Part shown: one piece after another, positions 35,308-47,031 of the stretch
Numbering within the stretch: position 1 is the first letter of the stretch
Layout: each line of letters opens with the position of its first letter
Source: WHSO01 sp963732875
Lineage (GTDB): Bacteria; Pseudomonadota; Alphaproteobacteria; SMXQ01
Assembly (NCBI GenBank): GCA_963732875.1
Contig: CAVTBD010000002.1
Location: forward strand, 2,294,001 to 2,358,000
DNA length: 64,000 bases
Reading direction: 5' to 3'
Translations under genes and position numbers: made by a program
Notes under the pieces: generated by a model
Database searches by the model: none
Told to the model about the DNA's origin: nothing
The model's input: the letters and a program-made list of their open reading frames with translations, nothing else

Positions 35308-37998
35308 ATGGCGGTCCGCGATCTCGCCAGCCTGTTCAAACCGGCCTCGGTCGCCCTGATCGGCGCCAGCGCCCGGCGCGGCTCGGTCGGCGCCCGGCTT
35401 ACGGCCAACCTGCTCGGTGGCGGCTACGTCGGTCGCATTTTCCTGGTCAACCCGCGCCACCGCTCGATCCTCGGCCACCCGGTCCACCCTGATCCCGACT
35501 CCCTGCCCGAGGCGCCCGAGCTCGCCGTCATCGCCACGCCGGCTGCGGCGGTGCCCGCCGTGGTCGCGGCGCTCGGCCGTCGCGGCACCCGCGCGGCGGT
35601 GGTGATCTCGGCGGGCTTCGCCGAGCGCGGCGCGGCACCCGGTGCCGCGCTGCAGGCCGCCGTGAAGGCCGAAGCCGAGCGCTACGGTGTGCGCCTGGTC
35701 GGACCCAACTGCCTCGGCATCATGGTGCCCGGCATCGGGCTCAACGCCAGCTTCTCGCACCTGTCCGGCAAGGCGGGTGCGCTCGCCTTCGTCACCCAGT
35801 CGGGCGCCATGGTAACGGCGGTGCTCGACTGGGCCGCCCCGCGCGGCATCGGCTTTTCCCACATGGTCTCGCTCGGCGGCATGGCGGACGTCGATTTCGC
35901 CGACATGCTCGACTACCTCGCGGGCGAGCCCATGTGCCGCGCCGTTCTCCTTTACATCGAGGCGGTCGGCAACGCGCGCCGCTTCATGTCGGCGGCCCGC
36001 GCCTGCGCCCGGCTCAAGCCGGTGATCGTGGTCAAGGCCGGCCGGTTCGCCGAAGGCGCCCGTGCGGCCCTGTCCCATACCGGCGCGCTGGCGGGTTCCG
36101 ACGCGGTCTACGACGCGGCGTTCCGGCGTGCGGGCATGCTGCGTGTCGGCTCGGTGGGCGAGTTGTTCGATGCGGCGGAGACGCTGGCGCGCAATCCCGG
36201 CTTCGCCGGTGAGGACATGGCGATTCTGACCAACGGCGGCGGCTTCGGCGTGCTGGCGACCGATGCCCTGGTGGGGCTGGGCGGCCGGCTCGCCCGGCTT
36301 GCCCCTGAGACCATGGCCCGCCTCGACGCCGCCCTGCCCGCCGACTGGTCCCACGGCAATCCCGTGGACGTGCTCGGCGATGCCCGCGCGGAACGCTACG
36401 GCGCGGCGCTCGAAGCGCTGCTCGCCGACCACGGCGTCGGTGGCGTGATCGCGCTCTATTGCCCGACCGCGGTGTCCTCGCCCACCCGCATCGCCCGCGC
36501 CGTGATCGCGCGCGCCGGCGCCGATGGCCGCCGCCGCGTGTTCACGAGCTGGGTCGGCCAGCGCACGGTGGCCACGGCGCGGCGCCTGTTCGCCGCCGCC
36601 GGCGTGGCGACCTACGACACGCCGGACCAGGCCGTGCGCGCGGTGATGCACATGGTCGACTACCGGCGCAACCAGACGACGCTGATGGAAACGCCGCCCT
36701 CGGTGCCGGACGCCTTCGCGCCGGATCGTGCCGGCGTGGCTGCGATCATCGCCGGCGCAATTCGCGAAGAACGCCAGTGGCTGACGGCGCCCGAGGCCGA
36801 AGCGGTGCTCGCCGCCTATGGTATCCCTGTCGTGCGCTCCACTGTCGCGGCCACGCCCGAGGAGGCCGAGGCCGTCTCCGCCCGCCTCGGTCAGCCGGTC
36901 GCGCTCAAGATCCTGTCGCCCGACATCATCCACAAGACCGAGTTCGGCGCGGTGGCGCTCGATCTCACCACGCCGGAAGCGGTCGGCTTCGCGGCGCGCG
37001 GCATGGCCGATCGCATCCTCGAGCATGACCCGAACATCCGCATCACCGGCTTCACGCTCCAGCCCATGGTGCATCACGCCGGCGCCATCGAGCTGATCGC
37101 CGGAATCAGCGAAGACGCCCAGTTCGGCCCGGTGGTGCTGTTCGGGCGCGGCGGCCGCGAGGTGGAAAGCGAAGGCGACCGGGCGCTCGCCCTGCCGCCG
37201 CTCAATCTCGGCCTCGCGCGCCGGACCATCGCGCGCACCCGCGTCGCCCGCCTGCTCGCGGGCACGCGCGGCCGGGCCGGCGCCGATGTCGACGCGGTGG
37301 CGCTGACGCTGGTGAAGCTCGCCCAGCTCGCGGCCGACCATGCCGAGCTGCGCGAGCTCGACATCAATCCGCTGATTGCCGACCGCACCGGGGTGACGGC
37401 GATCGACGCCCGCATCCGTGTGGCCTCGGCCGACGGGCCCGCGCTCGCGCGGCTCGCGATCCTGCCCTATCCCAAGGAGCTGGAGCAGGAGACGGCGACC
37501 CGCGACGGCACCCGCGTGTTCCTGCGCCCGGTCATGCCCGAGGATGAGCCGCTGTTCCAGGCCGCCTTCGCCCGGCTCGATCCCGAGGACATCCGGCTGC
37601 GCTTCTGGGCCGCGCTACGCGAGCTGCCCCACGCCATGGCGGCGCGCCTCACCCAGATCGACTACGACCGCGAGATGGCGCTGGTGGCCTTCACGCCGGC
37701 GGGCGCGGGTCCGCGCGAGGCGCTGGGCGTGGTGCGCCTGACATGCGATCCCGACAACACCGAGGGCCAGTACGCCATCATCGTGCGCTCGGACGTGAAG
37801 GGGCACGGCCTCGGCTACCTGCTGATGGGCGAGATCATCGCCTATGGCCGGGCGCGCGGCCTCGCGCGCATCACCGGCCAGGTGCTGCGCGAGAACCGGG
37901 CGATGCTGGCCATGTGCCGGGAGCTTGGATTCGCCTGTGCGCCGTCGCCCGAAGATCCGGGCGTGGTCGACGTCCGTCTCGATCTCGACCGTCCGTGA
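35308..37998 (+). CDS. Bifunctional NDP-forming acyl-CoA synthetase/GNAT protein acetyltransferase (Pat/PatZ-like)
   Basis: An 896-residue fusion. Residues about 1-455 are the CoA-binding and ligase domains (SVALIGASARRGSVGARLTA, VRLVGPNCLGIMVPG, GRFAEGARAALSHTGALAGS). Residues about 480-705 are an ATP-grasp subunit (PVALKILSPDIIHKTEFGAV, LIAGISEDAQFGPVVLFGRG, LRELDINPLI). Residues about 720-893 are a GNAT domain (RVFLRPVMPEDEPLFQAAFA, VRSDVKGHGLGYLLMGEIIA). This order is that of PatZ/Pka-type lysine acetyltransferases, which often regulate acetyl-CoA synthetase. The histidine of an active ligase is not obvious to me, so it may act only as an acetyltransferase. Last gene of the 31.3-38 kb run. 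Confidence 0.92.
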   Translation: MAVRDLASLFKPASVALIGASARRGSVGARLTANLLGGGYVGRIFLVNPRHRSILGHPVHPDPDSLPEAPELAVIATPAAAVPAVVAALGRRGTRAAVVISAGFAERGAAPGAALQAAVKAEAERYGVRLVGPNCLGIMVPGIGLNASFSHLSGKAGALAFVTQSGAMVTAVLDWAAPRGIGFSHMVSLGGMADVDFADMLDYLAGEPMCRAVLLYIEAVGNARRFMSAARACARLKPVIVVKAGRFAEGARAALSHTGALAGSDAVYDAAFRRAGMLRVGSVGELFDAAETLARNPGFAGEDMAILTNGGGFGVLATDALVGLGGRLARLAPETMARLDAALPADWSHGNPVDVLGDARAERYGAALEALLADHGVGGVIALYCPTAVSSPTRIARAVIARAGADGRRRVFTSWVGQRTVATARRLFAAAGVATYDTPDQAVRAVMHMVDYRRNQTTLMETPPSVPDAFAPDRAGVAAIIAGAIREERQWLTAPEAEAVLAAYGIPVVRSTVAATPEEAEAVSARLGQPVALKILSPDIIHKTEFGAVALDLTTPEAVGFAARGMADRILEHDPNIRITGFTLQPMVHHAGAIELIAGISEDAQFGPVVLFGRGGREVESEGDRALALPPLNLGLARRTIARTRVARLLAGTRGRAGADVDAVALTLVKLAQLAADHAELRELDINPLIADRTGVTAIDARIRVASADGPALARLAILPYPKELEQETATRDGTRVFLRPVMPEDEPLFQAAFARLDPEDIRLRFWAALRELPHAMAARLTQIDYDREMALVAFTPAGAGPREALGVVRLTCDPDNTEGQYAIIVRSDVKGHGLGYLLMGEIIAYGRARGLARITGQVLRENRAMLAMCRELGFACAPSPEDPGVVDVRLDLDRP

Positions 37999-38002
37999 CC
38001 GG

Positions 38003-38040
38003 TCCGGGATACGGTTTCGTTACCGAAACATTATCCCGGA
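38003..38040 (+). terminator. Strong hairpin after the Pat-like gene (intergenic 37999-38356)
   Basis: TCCGGGATA (38003-38011) and TATCCCGGA (38032-38040) pair perfectly, and inside them GTTTCG and CGAAAC pair with a four-base loop. It begins 5 bases after the stop codon. No T-run follows, so it may be a factor-dependent terminator or 3' stabiliser. The rest of the 358-base gap, up to the convergent phoB end, holds an AT-rich patch at about 38085-38112 and no gene that I can support. Confidence 0.5.
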
Positions 38041-38356
38041 AAGGTGCCGGAACCGGCGCTCTTCACGATCGGCCAAATTTACCAAGCACTTGATTTAACT
38101 AATTTTATTTGACCCTCCTGACGGTTCGCGCGAATCTTCGGGTGGTCTCCGCGCCTGGCCCCGCGCCCGGCGCGGAGCCAGCGATGGACGGGTCCGGCGG
38201 CCGCTTGTGTCCGCCGGCCGGTCCCTCACCGCCCGGGACGGCCGCAGACCCTCCGGCCGTGGTGGGGCACCCGCCTTGAGCGACGCCGTGACCCCTTCGG
38301 CGTCGCCGTGCGGGCGCCGGGTGGCGGTGAATTCGACGGATCGAAAACCGACCGCG

Positions 38357-39070
38357 TCAGGCGGCGGCGTTGGGAGTCTCGAGCGCGTAGCCGGCGGAGC
38401 GCACGGTGCGGATCACGTCGTCATGGGCGTTGAGGTTGAGCGCCTTGCGCAGCCGGCGGATATGCACGTCGACGGTGCGCGGCTCGATGAAGGCGTCGTC
38501 GCGCCACACCGCGTCGAGCAACTGCTCGCGGCTGAACACGCGCCCCGGATGCTCGATGAAGAAGCGCAGCAGCCGGAACTCGGCGGGGCGCAGCTCGACC
38601 GGCTTGCCGTTGCGGTAGACCCTGTGCGCGGCCAGATCCATGGTGATGTCGCCGTAGGTCAGCGAATCGGATTCCAGCGCCGGACGCGCGCGGCGCAGCA
38701 CGGCATGGACGCGCGCAATCAGCTCCGACGGCGAGAACGGCTTGGTGATGTAGTCGTCGGCGCCGGCGTTCAGCCCGCGCACGCGGTCGGCTTCCTCGCC
38801 GCGCGCGGTCAGCATGATGACCGGGACGTCGCGGGTCTCGGGGTTGCGGCGCATGCGGCGGCAGACTTCCATGCCGGAGACGAGCGGCACCATCCAGTCG
38901 AGCAGCACGAGATCGGGGGCCTTCTCCTCGATCATCAGCAGTGCTTCCTCGCCGTCGCCGGCGGTCTCGACGTCGAATCCCTCGCGTTCCAGATTGTAAC
39001 GCAGGAGCGTGACCAGCGCGGCCTCATCCTCGACGATCAGGATGCGCGGTTTCAAGGCGTCAGCGTTCAT
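38357..39070 (-). CDS. phoB: Phosphate regulon response regulator PhoB
   Basis: A 237-residue OmpR-family regulator. Receiver domain: ILIVEDEAALVTLLRYNLER with the acidic pair, phospho-acceptor in PDLVLLDWMVPLVSGMEVCR, and the conserved lysine in YITKPFSPSELIARV. The DNA-binding winged helix includes ELRPAEFRLLRFFIEHPGRV, SREQLLDAVWRDDAFIEPRT and VDVHIRRLRKALN. It activates genes with Pho boxes when phosphate is scarce. The ATG at 39070 lies inside the end of phoU (11-base overlap), so the two are translationally coupled. Confidence 0.96.
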   Translation of the reverse strand: MNADALKPRILIVEDEAALVTLLRYNLEREGFDVETAGDGEEALLMIEEKAPDLVLLDWMVPLVSGMEVCRRMRRNPETRDVPVIMLTARGEEADRVRGLNAGADDYITKPFSPSELIARVHAVLRRARPALESDSLTYGDITMDLAAHRVYRNGKPVELRPAEFRLLRFFIEHPGRVFSREQLLDAVWRDDAFIEPRTVDVHIRRLRKALNLNAHDDVIRTVRSAGYALETPNAAA

Positions 39071-39785
39071 TATCCTCACCGGGTTCGACCATGGCGAAGC
39101 TCGAGCTGTCGCCCTTTGGCCGGATCTCGGTGAGCGGATGTCCGTTCACCATGAAATAGATGATCTCTGCGATGTTGGTCGTATGATCGCCGATGCGCTC
39201 GATGTTCTTGGCGATGAACAGAAGATGCGTGCACGGCGTGATGTTGCGCGGATCCTCCATCATGTAGGTGAGCACCTCGCGGAACAGGCTGTTGTAGAGG
39301 TCGTCAACGTCCTCGTCCTTGAGCCACACCGCCTTGGCCTTGTCGGCATCGCCCTCGGTATAGGAATCGAGCACGTCCTTGATCATGCGCTGCACCAGCC
39401 GGCCCATGCGCGGAATGCCGTTGGCGGGCCGCACCTGGCGCGTCTCGGCGAGCACGATCGCCCGCTTGGCGACGTTGGCGGCGTAGTCGCCGATGCGCTC
39501 GATGTCGGACGAGACCTTGAGCGCGGCGACGATATTGCGCAGGTCCTTGGCCATGGGCTGGCGCAGGGCGAGCAGCCGGACCGCGAGGTGATCGACCTCG
39601 GATTCGAGCTCGTCCACCTTGGCGTCCTCGCGCACGGTTTCGGCGGCGAGCTCGGGATCGCGGGTCGCGACCGCCTTGACTGCGGCGGCGAACTGCGATT
39701 CCGCCAGTCCGCCCATCTTCAGGATCGCCTGGTTGAGGTGGTTCAGCTCTTCGTCGTAGGACTTGACGATATGGTCCGATGTCAT
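39060..39785 (-). CDS. phoU: Phosphate signalling regulator PhoU
   Basis: PhoU damps PhoR/PhoB signalling through the Pst transporter. The 241-residue protein has two PhoU three-helix repeats: HIVKSYDEELNHLNQAILKM, VDHLAVRLLALRQPMAKDLR, SSDIERIGDYAANVAKRAIV in the first; NSLFREVLTYMMEDPRNITP and NIERIGDHTTNIAEIIYFMV in the second, each with the E/DxxxD-type metal motif. ATG at 39785 was preferred over 39812. In most relatives pstSCAB stands directly upstream; here the next gene upstream is phoR, 303 bases away. Confidence 0.96.
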   Translation of the reverse strand: MTSDHIVKSYDEELNHLNQAILKMGGLAESQFAAAVKAVATRDPELAAETVREDAKVDELESEVDHLAVRLLALRQPMAKDLRNIVAALKVSSDIERIGDYAANVAKRAIVLAETRQVRPANGIPRMGRLVQRMIKDVLDSYTEGDADKAKAVWLKDEDVDDLYNSLFREVLTYMMEDPRNITPCTHLLFIAKNIERIGDHTTNIAEIIYFMVNGHPLTEIRPKGDSSSFAMVEPGEDNER

Positions 39786-40040
39786 GGCCTGTCCTCGCCT
39801 CCGGTCAACCAAAGCGACCGGTCATGGTGCCCGGGATGCACTGCGGTCCGGGACCGATAACAAACCCGCGCCGCGTCGCCGCCCCCGGTCAATGCAATTC
39901 CCGCCATCTTATCGCCTTCGCCGGCGCGGTGCGCGGATTTCCCGTGGAGGAACTTCGCGCGGCCGCGCCGCCTGAGCGGATGGCCGCCTGCCTGTGGGCG
40001 CGGACTTTAGCCGCCGGGCACGTCACGATTACTACACTGA

Positions 40041-40060
40041 CATGACAGAGCGGTGACATG
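40041..40060 (-). promoter_or_regulatory. Pho box candidate ahead of phoU-phoB (gap 39786-40088)
   Basis: Read on the minus strand, CATGTCACCGCTCTGTCATG contains two TGTCA repeats 11 bases apart, matching the PhoB recognition pattern CTGTCAT-N4-CTGTCAT with a few mismatches. It is 256 bases upstream of phoU, between phoR and phoU. A promoter here would put phoU-phoB under autoregulation by phosphate. Otherwise the 303-base gap contains no gene that I can support; it could be where pst genes were lost. Confidence 0.55.
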
Positions 40061-40088
40061 CGGTGCGGGCCCGGGCCCGCGTCCGCCG

Positions 40089-41534
40089 TCACGCCGCCGG
40101 CGCCTTGGAACCCGCGGTCTTGCGGGCGGCGGGCACCTCCGGCAGGCAGACCGAGAAGGTCGAGCCGATCCCCTCCTCGCTCTCGATCTCCAGGATGCCG
40201 CGGTGGCGGTTGACGATGTGCTTGACGATGGCGAGCCCGAGCCCGGTGCCGCCGACGACGCGCGAGCGCGCGGTGTCGACCCGGTAGAACCGCTCGGTGA
40301 GGCGCGGGATGTGCTCGGCGGCGATGCCTTCGCCCTGATCGGTCACGCTGACCCATACCACCCCCGGCGCGGCGCGGTCGCGCACGGTGCGGGCGAGTCC
40401 CGGCGGCGGCGTGTCGTCGCGGCGCACCGTGATCGTGATCTCGCTGCCCTTGCGTCCGTACTTGATGGCATTGTCGACCAGGTTCTGGAACAGCTGCGCG
40501 AGCTGATCGGGATCACCGGCGACCGGGTGCAGGCCTTCCGCGATCTCGGTGCGGATCTTCATGCCCTTCTTGCCGGCGGCGAGCTGCAGCGCCGCGGCCA
40601 CGCCGCGCACGATGTCGGGGATATCGGCGGGCGCATCGGGGGGCGTGTGCTCGATCAGCTCGATCGCCGACAGCGACAGGAGGTCCTGCACCAGGCGCGA
40701 CATGCGCCCTGCCTGCTCGTGCATAAGCGCGAGGAACTTCTCGTGGGCCGCGCGGTCGTCCTTGGCGGGGCCGCGCAGGGTCTCGATGAAACCGATCAGG
40801 GTAGCGAGTGGTGTGCGCAGTTCGTGGCTGGCGTTGGCGACGAAATCGGCGCGCATCTGCTCGGCGCGGCGCCGCTCGGTCAGGTCGTAGAGCGCCACCA
40901 GCATGGTGGCGCCGTCGGCGGACCGCTGGGCGAAGGGCACGATCTCGACCGAGAAGAACCGGTCCACCGGGTCGGGCACGGCGAGGTTCACGGCGCGCTG
41001 CTCCTTGGTGTGCAGCGCCTCGTCGGTGGCGGCGAGCACGCGCGGGTCGCGGAACGCGGCCGACAGGTCGGCGCCGACCGGGTCCATGCCGATCAGCTCG
41101 CGTGCAAACGCGTTGACCCGCAGCACGCGACGCGACTCGTCGAGCAGCAGCAGCGGCTGGGGCAAGGAATCGAACACCAGCTGGCTCGCCACCATGGTGG
41201 CGCGCTGCTCCTGCTCGCGGCGGCGCGATTCGCGCGCGATGCGGCGCATGATGGCGGCGAGCTCGGCGGCCGGTACCCATCCCGACAGCTCGGGCGAGTC
41301 GGCCTCCCCCCGGTAGGCCAGCGATTCGCCGTAGTCGGCGAGCGTGGCGAGGTCGCGCGCGGCCGGTGCCGCGAACAGGAAGGCGAGCGCGAGGCAGGCG
41401 AGCGCCGCGAGAAAGCCCCACGTCGGCGTGAGCAGGTCGGCCACCATCAGGGCCAGGATCACGGCAAGCCCCGCCGCGGCGCGCATCAGGGCCGCGGGCA
41501 GCAGGCGCTTGAAGGGAAGTCTCGTCCGGGCCAT
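40089..41534 (-). CDS. phoR: Phosphate regulon sensor histidine kinase PhoR
   Basis: A 481-residue membrane kinase. Two N-terminal membrane helices (about residues 15-55), a linker, a PAS domain (about 125-235, including LVFDSLPQPLLLLDESRRVL), the HisKA dimerisation helix with the phospho-acceptor in DFVANASHELRTPLATLIGF, and the HATPase with LFQNLVDNAIKYGRKGSEIT, VSVTDQGEGIAAEHIPRLTE and VGGTGLGLAIVKHIVNRHRG. It should phosphorylate PhoB. A Lys/Ala-rich tail closes the protein. It lies upstream of phoU-phoB on the same strand. Confidence 0.95.
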   Translation of the reverse strand: MARTRLPFKRLLPAALMRAAAGLAVILALMVADLLTPTWGFLAALACLALAFLFAAPAARDLATLADYGESLAYRGEADSPELSGWVPAAELAAIMRRIARESRRREQEQRATMVASQLVFDSLPQPLLLLDESRRVLRVNAFARELIGMDPVGADLSAAFRDPRVLAATDEALHTKEQRAVNLAVPDPVDRFFSVEIVPFAQRSADGATMLVALYDLTERRRAEQMRADFVANASHELRTPLATLIGFIETLRGPAKDDRAAHEKFLALMHEQAGRMSRLVQDLLSLSAIELIEHTPPDAPADIPDIVRGVAAALQLAAGKKGMKIRTEIAEGLHPVAGDPDQLAQLFQNLVDNAIKYGRKGSEITITVRRDDTPPPGLARTVRDRAAPGVVWVSVTDQGEGIAAEHIPRLTERFYRVDTARSRVVGGTGLGLAIVKHIVNRHRGILEIESEEGIGSTFSVCLPEVPAARKTAGSKAPAA

Positions 41535-41591
41535 CGCTCCGCCGTGTCGCCGCCGGGCGGTCCCCGCCGCCCGGCGCCAGTATAGCGGAAA

Positions 41592-43859
<2,268 letters not shown>

Positions 43860-44087
43860 GCTTGCCTGTTCCCTGTTGGCGGGTCCCCTGCGGCCACGGG
43901 GCCGTTGATCCCGGCTTTCGGTTTGCGGCGGAACCCCAGAAACTGACCCTTTTTGCCCCCCTTGCCAAGCCCATTTCGGGCCCGAATCCCGGGTTTCGGG
44001 CGATCTTCCGCCGGGTTTCCGGGGGCGCGGTGCGATGTGTTAGGTTGGCGCCGAAACCGCTTTCATCGCTTTCGGAGAACAGGACAG

Positions 44088-46869
44088 GTGTCGCAACAGG
44101 CGCTCGACGAGACCGGTGCGGACGGCGGGGATGCGGCGGCGCCCGCGCCCGCTGCGCCGGACGGTGCAACAACACCGATGATGACGCAGTACCTCGCCAT
44201 CAAGCGGGCCCATCCCGACTGCCTGCTGTTCTACCGCATGGGTGATTTCTACGAGCTGTTCTTCGAGGACGCCCATGCCGCCTCGCGCGCGCTCGACATC
44301 ACGCTGACGCACCGCGGCAAGCACCAGGGCGACGACATCGCCATGTGCGGCGTGCCGGTCCATTCCCACGAGAGCTATCTTTCGCGCCTGATCCGCCAGG
44401 GCTTCAAGGTCGCCGTGTGCGAGCAGACCGAGGACCCGGCCGAGGCCAAGAAGCGCGGTGCCAAGTCAGTCGTGGCGCGCGACGTGGTGCGCCTGATCAC
44501 GCCGGGCACGCTCACCGAGGAGACGCTGCTCGACGCGGGCCGCAACAATTTCCTGGCGGCCCTCGCCGAGGCGCAAGGGTCGCTCGCCCTCGCCTGGCTC
44601 GACATCTCGACCGGCGAGTTCTCGGTGGCCCCGGCAGACGTCGCCGCACTGCCCGCGGCGCTCGCGCGCATCCAACCGGGCGAGCTGCTGGTCTCCGACC
44701 GCCTCGCCGAGAAGCCCGAGGTCGCGCGCCTGTTGTGCAGCCTGCGCGAGGATGGCGCCACCGCGGTCACGATCGAGCCCGCCAGCCTGTTCGATTCCGC
44801 CAACGGCGAGGCACGCCTGAAGAAGCTGTTCGCGGTCGCGGCGCTCGATGCCTTCGGCCGGTTCGATCGCGCCGGGCTCGCCGCCGCCGGCGCGCTGGTG
44901 GACTACGTCGAGCTCACCCAGAAGGGTGCGCTTCCCCGCATCGCGCCGCCGAGCGCGATGGCACCCGGCGAGGCCATGGAAATCGACGCCCAGACCCGGC
45001 GCAACCTCGAGCTCACGGTGGCGAGCGCGGGCGGGCGGCGCGGCACGCTGCTCGACGTGATCGACCGCACCCGCACCGGTGCCGGCGCGCGCCTGGTGGC
45101 GGCGCTGCTGGCGGCACCGCTCACCGACGCCGCCGAGATCAACCGGCGCCTCGACGTGGTCGACTGGCTCGCCTCCGAGGGCGGCCCCGCCGCGACCGTG
45201 ACCCGCGTGCTCGACGGCACGCCCGATCTCGAACGCGCGCTCGCGCGCATCACGGTGGGGCGCGGCGGCCCGCGCGACCTCGCCGCCATCCGCGAAGGGC
45301 TCAAAGCCGCGGCAACGCTTGCGCGCGATCTCGGCGGCGCGTCGGGCGATCTCGCGCCGCTGCCGCCGCTCGCGGGCGACTGGCGCACGATGCTGGGCGA
45401 GCACGGCGCGCTCACCGAGCTTCTGTCCCGCGCGCTTGCCGACGAGCTGCCGCTGCTCACCCGCGACGGCGGCTTCGTCGCCAAAGGGTTCGACGCGGCC
45501 CTCGACGAGACCCGCGCCTTGCGCGACGAGAGCCGCCGCCTGATCGCCGGGCTCGAGCGCGACTACCGTGCGGCGAGCGGCATCCAGAACCTCCGCATCA
45601 AGCACAACAACGTGCTCGGCTATTTCATCGAGGTGCGCCCCAACCAGTCCGATGCCCTGACCAATGCCAGGGGACCGGCCGGCGCGGAACGCTTCTTCCA
45701 TCACCGCCAGACCATCGCATCCGCCGTGCGCTTCAACACCGAGGCACTGGTGGACCTCGAGACCCGCATCGCCCGCGCCGCCGACCGCGCCCTCGCCCAG
45801 GAGCTGGAAATCTTCGAGCGGCTGGTGGCGGCGGTCACGGCCGAGGCGGATGCCATCGCGCGCGCGGCCCGGGCGCTCGCCTGGTTCGACGCCGCGGTTG
45901 GCTTTGCCCGGCTCGCGCGCGAGAACGATTACGTGCGGCCCGTCGTGGACGGCTCTCTGGCGTTCCACGTCGCGGGCGGGCGCCACCCGGTGGTGGAAGC
46001 CGCGCTCAGGCGCCAGGGCGCGGCCCAATTCGTGCCCAACGATTGCGACCTCACCGCGGGCGACGGCGATGACACGGCGGCGGGCTCGCGCCTGTGGCTG
46101 GTGACCGGCCCCAACATGGCGGGCAAGTCCACCTTCCTGCGCCAGAACGCGCTGATCGCGGTGATGGCCCAGATCGGCTGCTTCGTGCCGGCGGCGCGCG
46201 CGCATATCGGCGTCGTCGACAAGCTGTTCTCGCGCGTCGGCGCCGCCGACGACCTCGCGCGCGGGCGCTCGACCTTCATGGTCGAGATGGTCGAGACCGC
46301 AGCGATCCTCAACCAGGCGGGGGAACGCGCGCTGGTGATCCTCGACGAGATCGGGCGCGGCACCGCGACCTTCGACGGGCTCTCCATCGCCTGGGCGACC
46401 ATCGAGCACCTGCACGAGGTCAACCGGTGCCGCGGCCTGTTCGCGACTCATTACCACGAGCTCACCGGCCTGACCGCGCGCCTGGCCGAGCTCTCGAACC
46501 ACTGCATGCGCGTCAAGGAATGGCAGGGCGACGTGGTGTTCCTGCACGAGGTCGGCCCCGGCACCGCCGACCGCTCCTACGGCATCCATGTCGCGCGCCT
46601 CGCCGGCCTGCCGGAAGCGGCGCTCGCGCGTGCGGAAGAAGTGCTGAAAGCGCTGGAGCAGGGCGAGAAGGCCGACGCGGTCTCGACGCTGGCCGACGAC
46701 CTGCCGCTGTTCGCGGCCGTGCCCGCGAAGAAGAAAGGGGTCGCGGGCACGCCGCAGTCATCCAAAATCGAGGACGCGCTGCGCGACGCGCATCCGGATT
46801 TCGCTCACGCCCAAAGACGCGCTCGATCTGGTCTATCGCCTCAAGGGGCTGCTGTCGGAAAAGGAATGA
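44088..46869 (+). CDS. mutS: DNA mismatch repair protein MutS (frameshift near the C-terminus)
   Basis: MutS recognises mismatches and recruits MutL. Seen: mismatch-binding YRMGDFYELFFEDAH with the Phe-x-Glu motif, the lever/clamp domains, Walker A LVTGPNMAGKSTFLRQNALI, Walker B LVILDEIGRGTATFDGLSIA and FATHYHELTGLTARL. GTG at 44088 follows GGAGAACAGG. As written, the frame runs on to 46919 with an unrelated tail; removing one T from the TTT at 46799-46801 restores the expected C-terminus LTPKDALDLVYRLKGLLSEK and ends at 46869 with 926 residues. Only the last 23 residues (tetramerisation helix) are affected, so function would mostly be kept even if the shift is real. Confidence 0.95.
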
Positions 46870-46949
46870 AGCGCGTTTCTTTCAGATTGATCCGATCACC
46901 CTCACCCAGCTCCAGGTAGGCTCGCGTAACGCTCGCCAACCCTTCACAA

Positions 46950-46976
46950 CCCTCTCCCCCCATTGGGGGGAGAGGG
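46950..46976. terminator. Perfect inverted repeat between convergent mutS and SDR gene
   Basis: CCCTCTCCCCCC (46950-46961) and GGGGGGAGAGGG (46965-46976) form a twelve-pair stem with a three-base loop. The flanks (AACCCTTCACAACC and AAGGGTGAGGGGGG) extend the pattern, which recalls dispersed palindromes common in proteobacterial intergenic DNA. Placed between two convergent genes, it probably ends transcription from both sides or is a repetitive extragenic element. Confidence 0.6.
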
Positions 46977-47031
46977 AAGGGTGAGGGGGGTGATCCCACT
47001 TTACGGAAACATGCTCTTTAAGGCATGCCGC

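Noticed and set aside
34552..37341. A 929-codon open frame on the minus strand
   Set aside because: It is antisense to ald, the macro gene and the Pat-like gene, all with clear family motifs. Its translation is rich in His, Arg, Gly and Asp and has no recognisable domain, as expected of shadow frames in GC-rich DNA.
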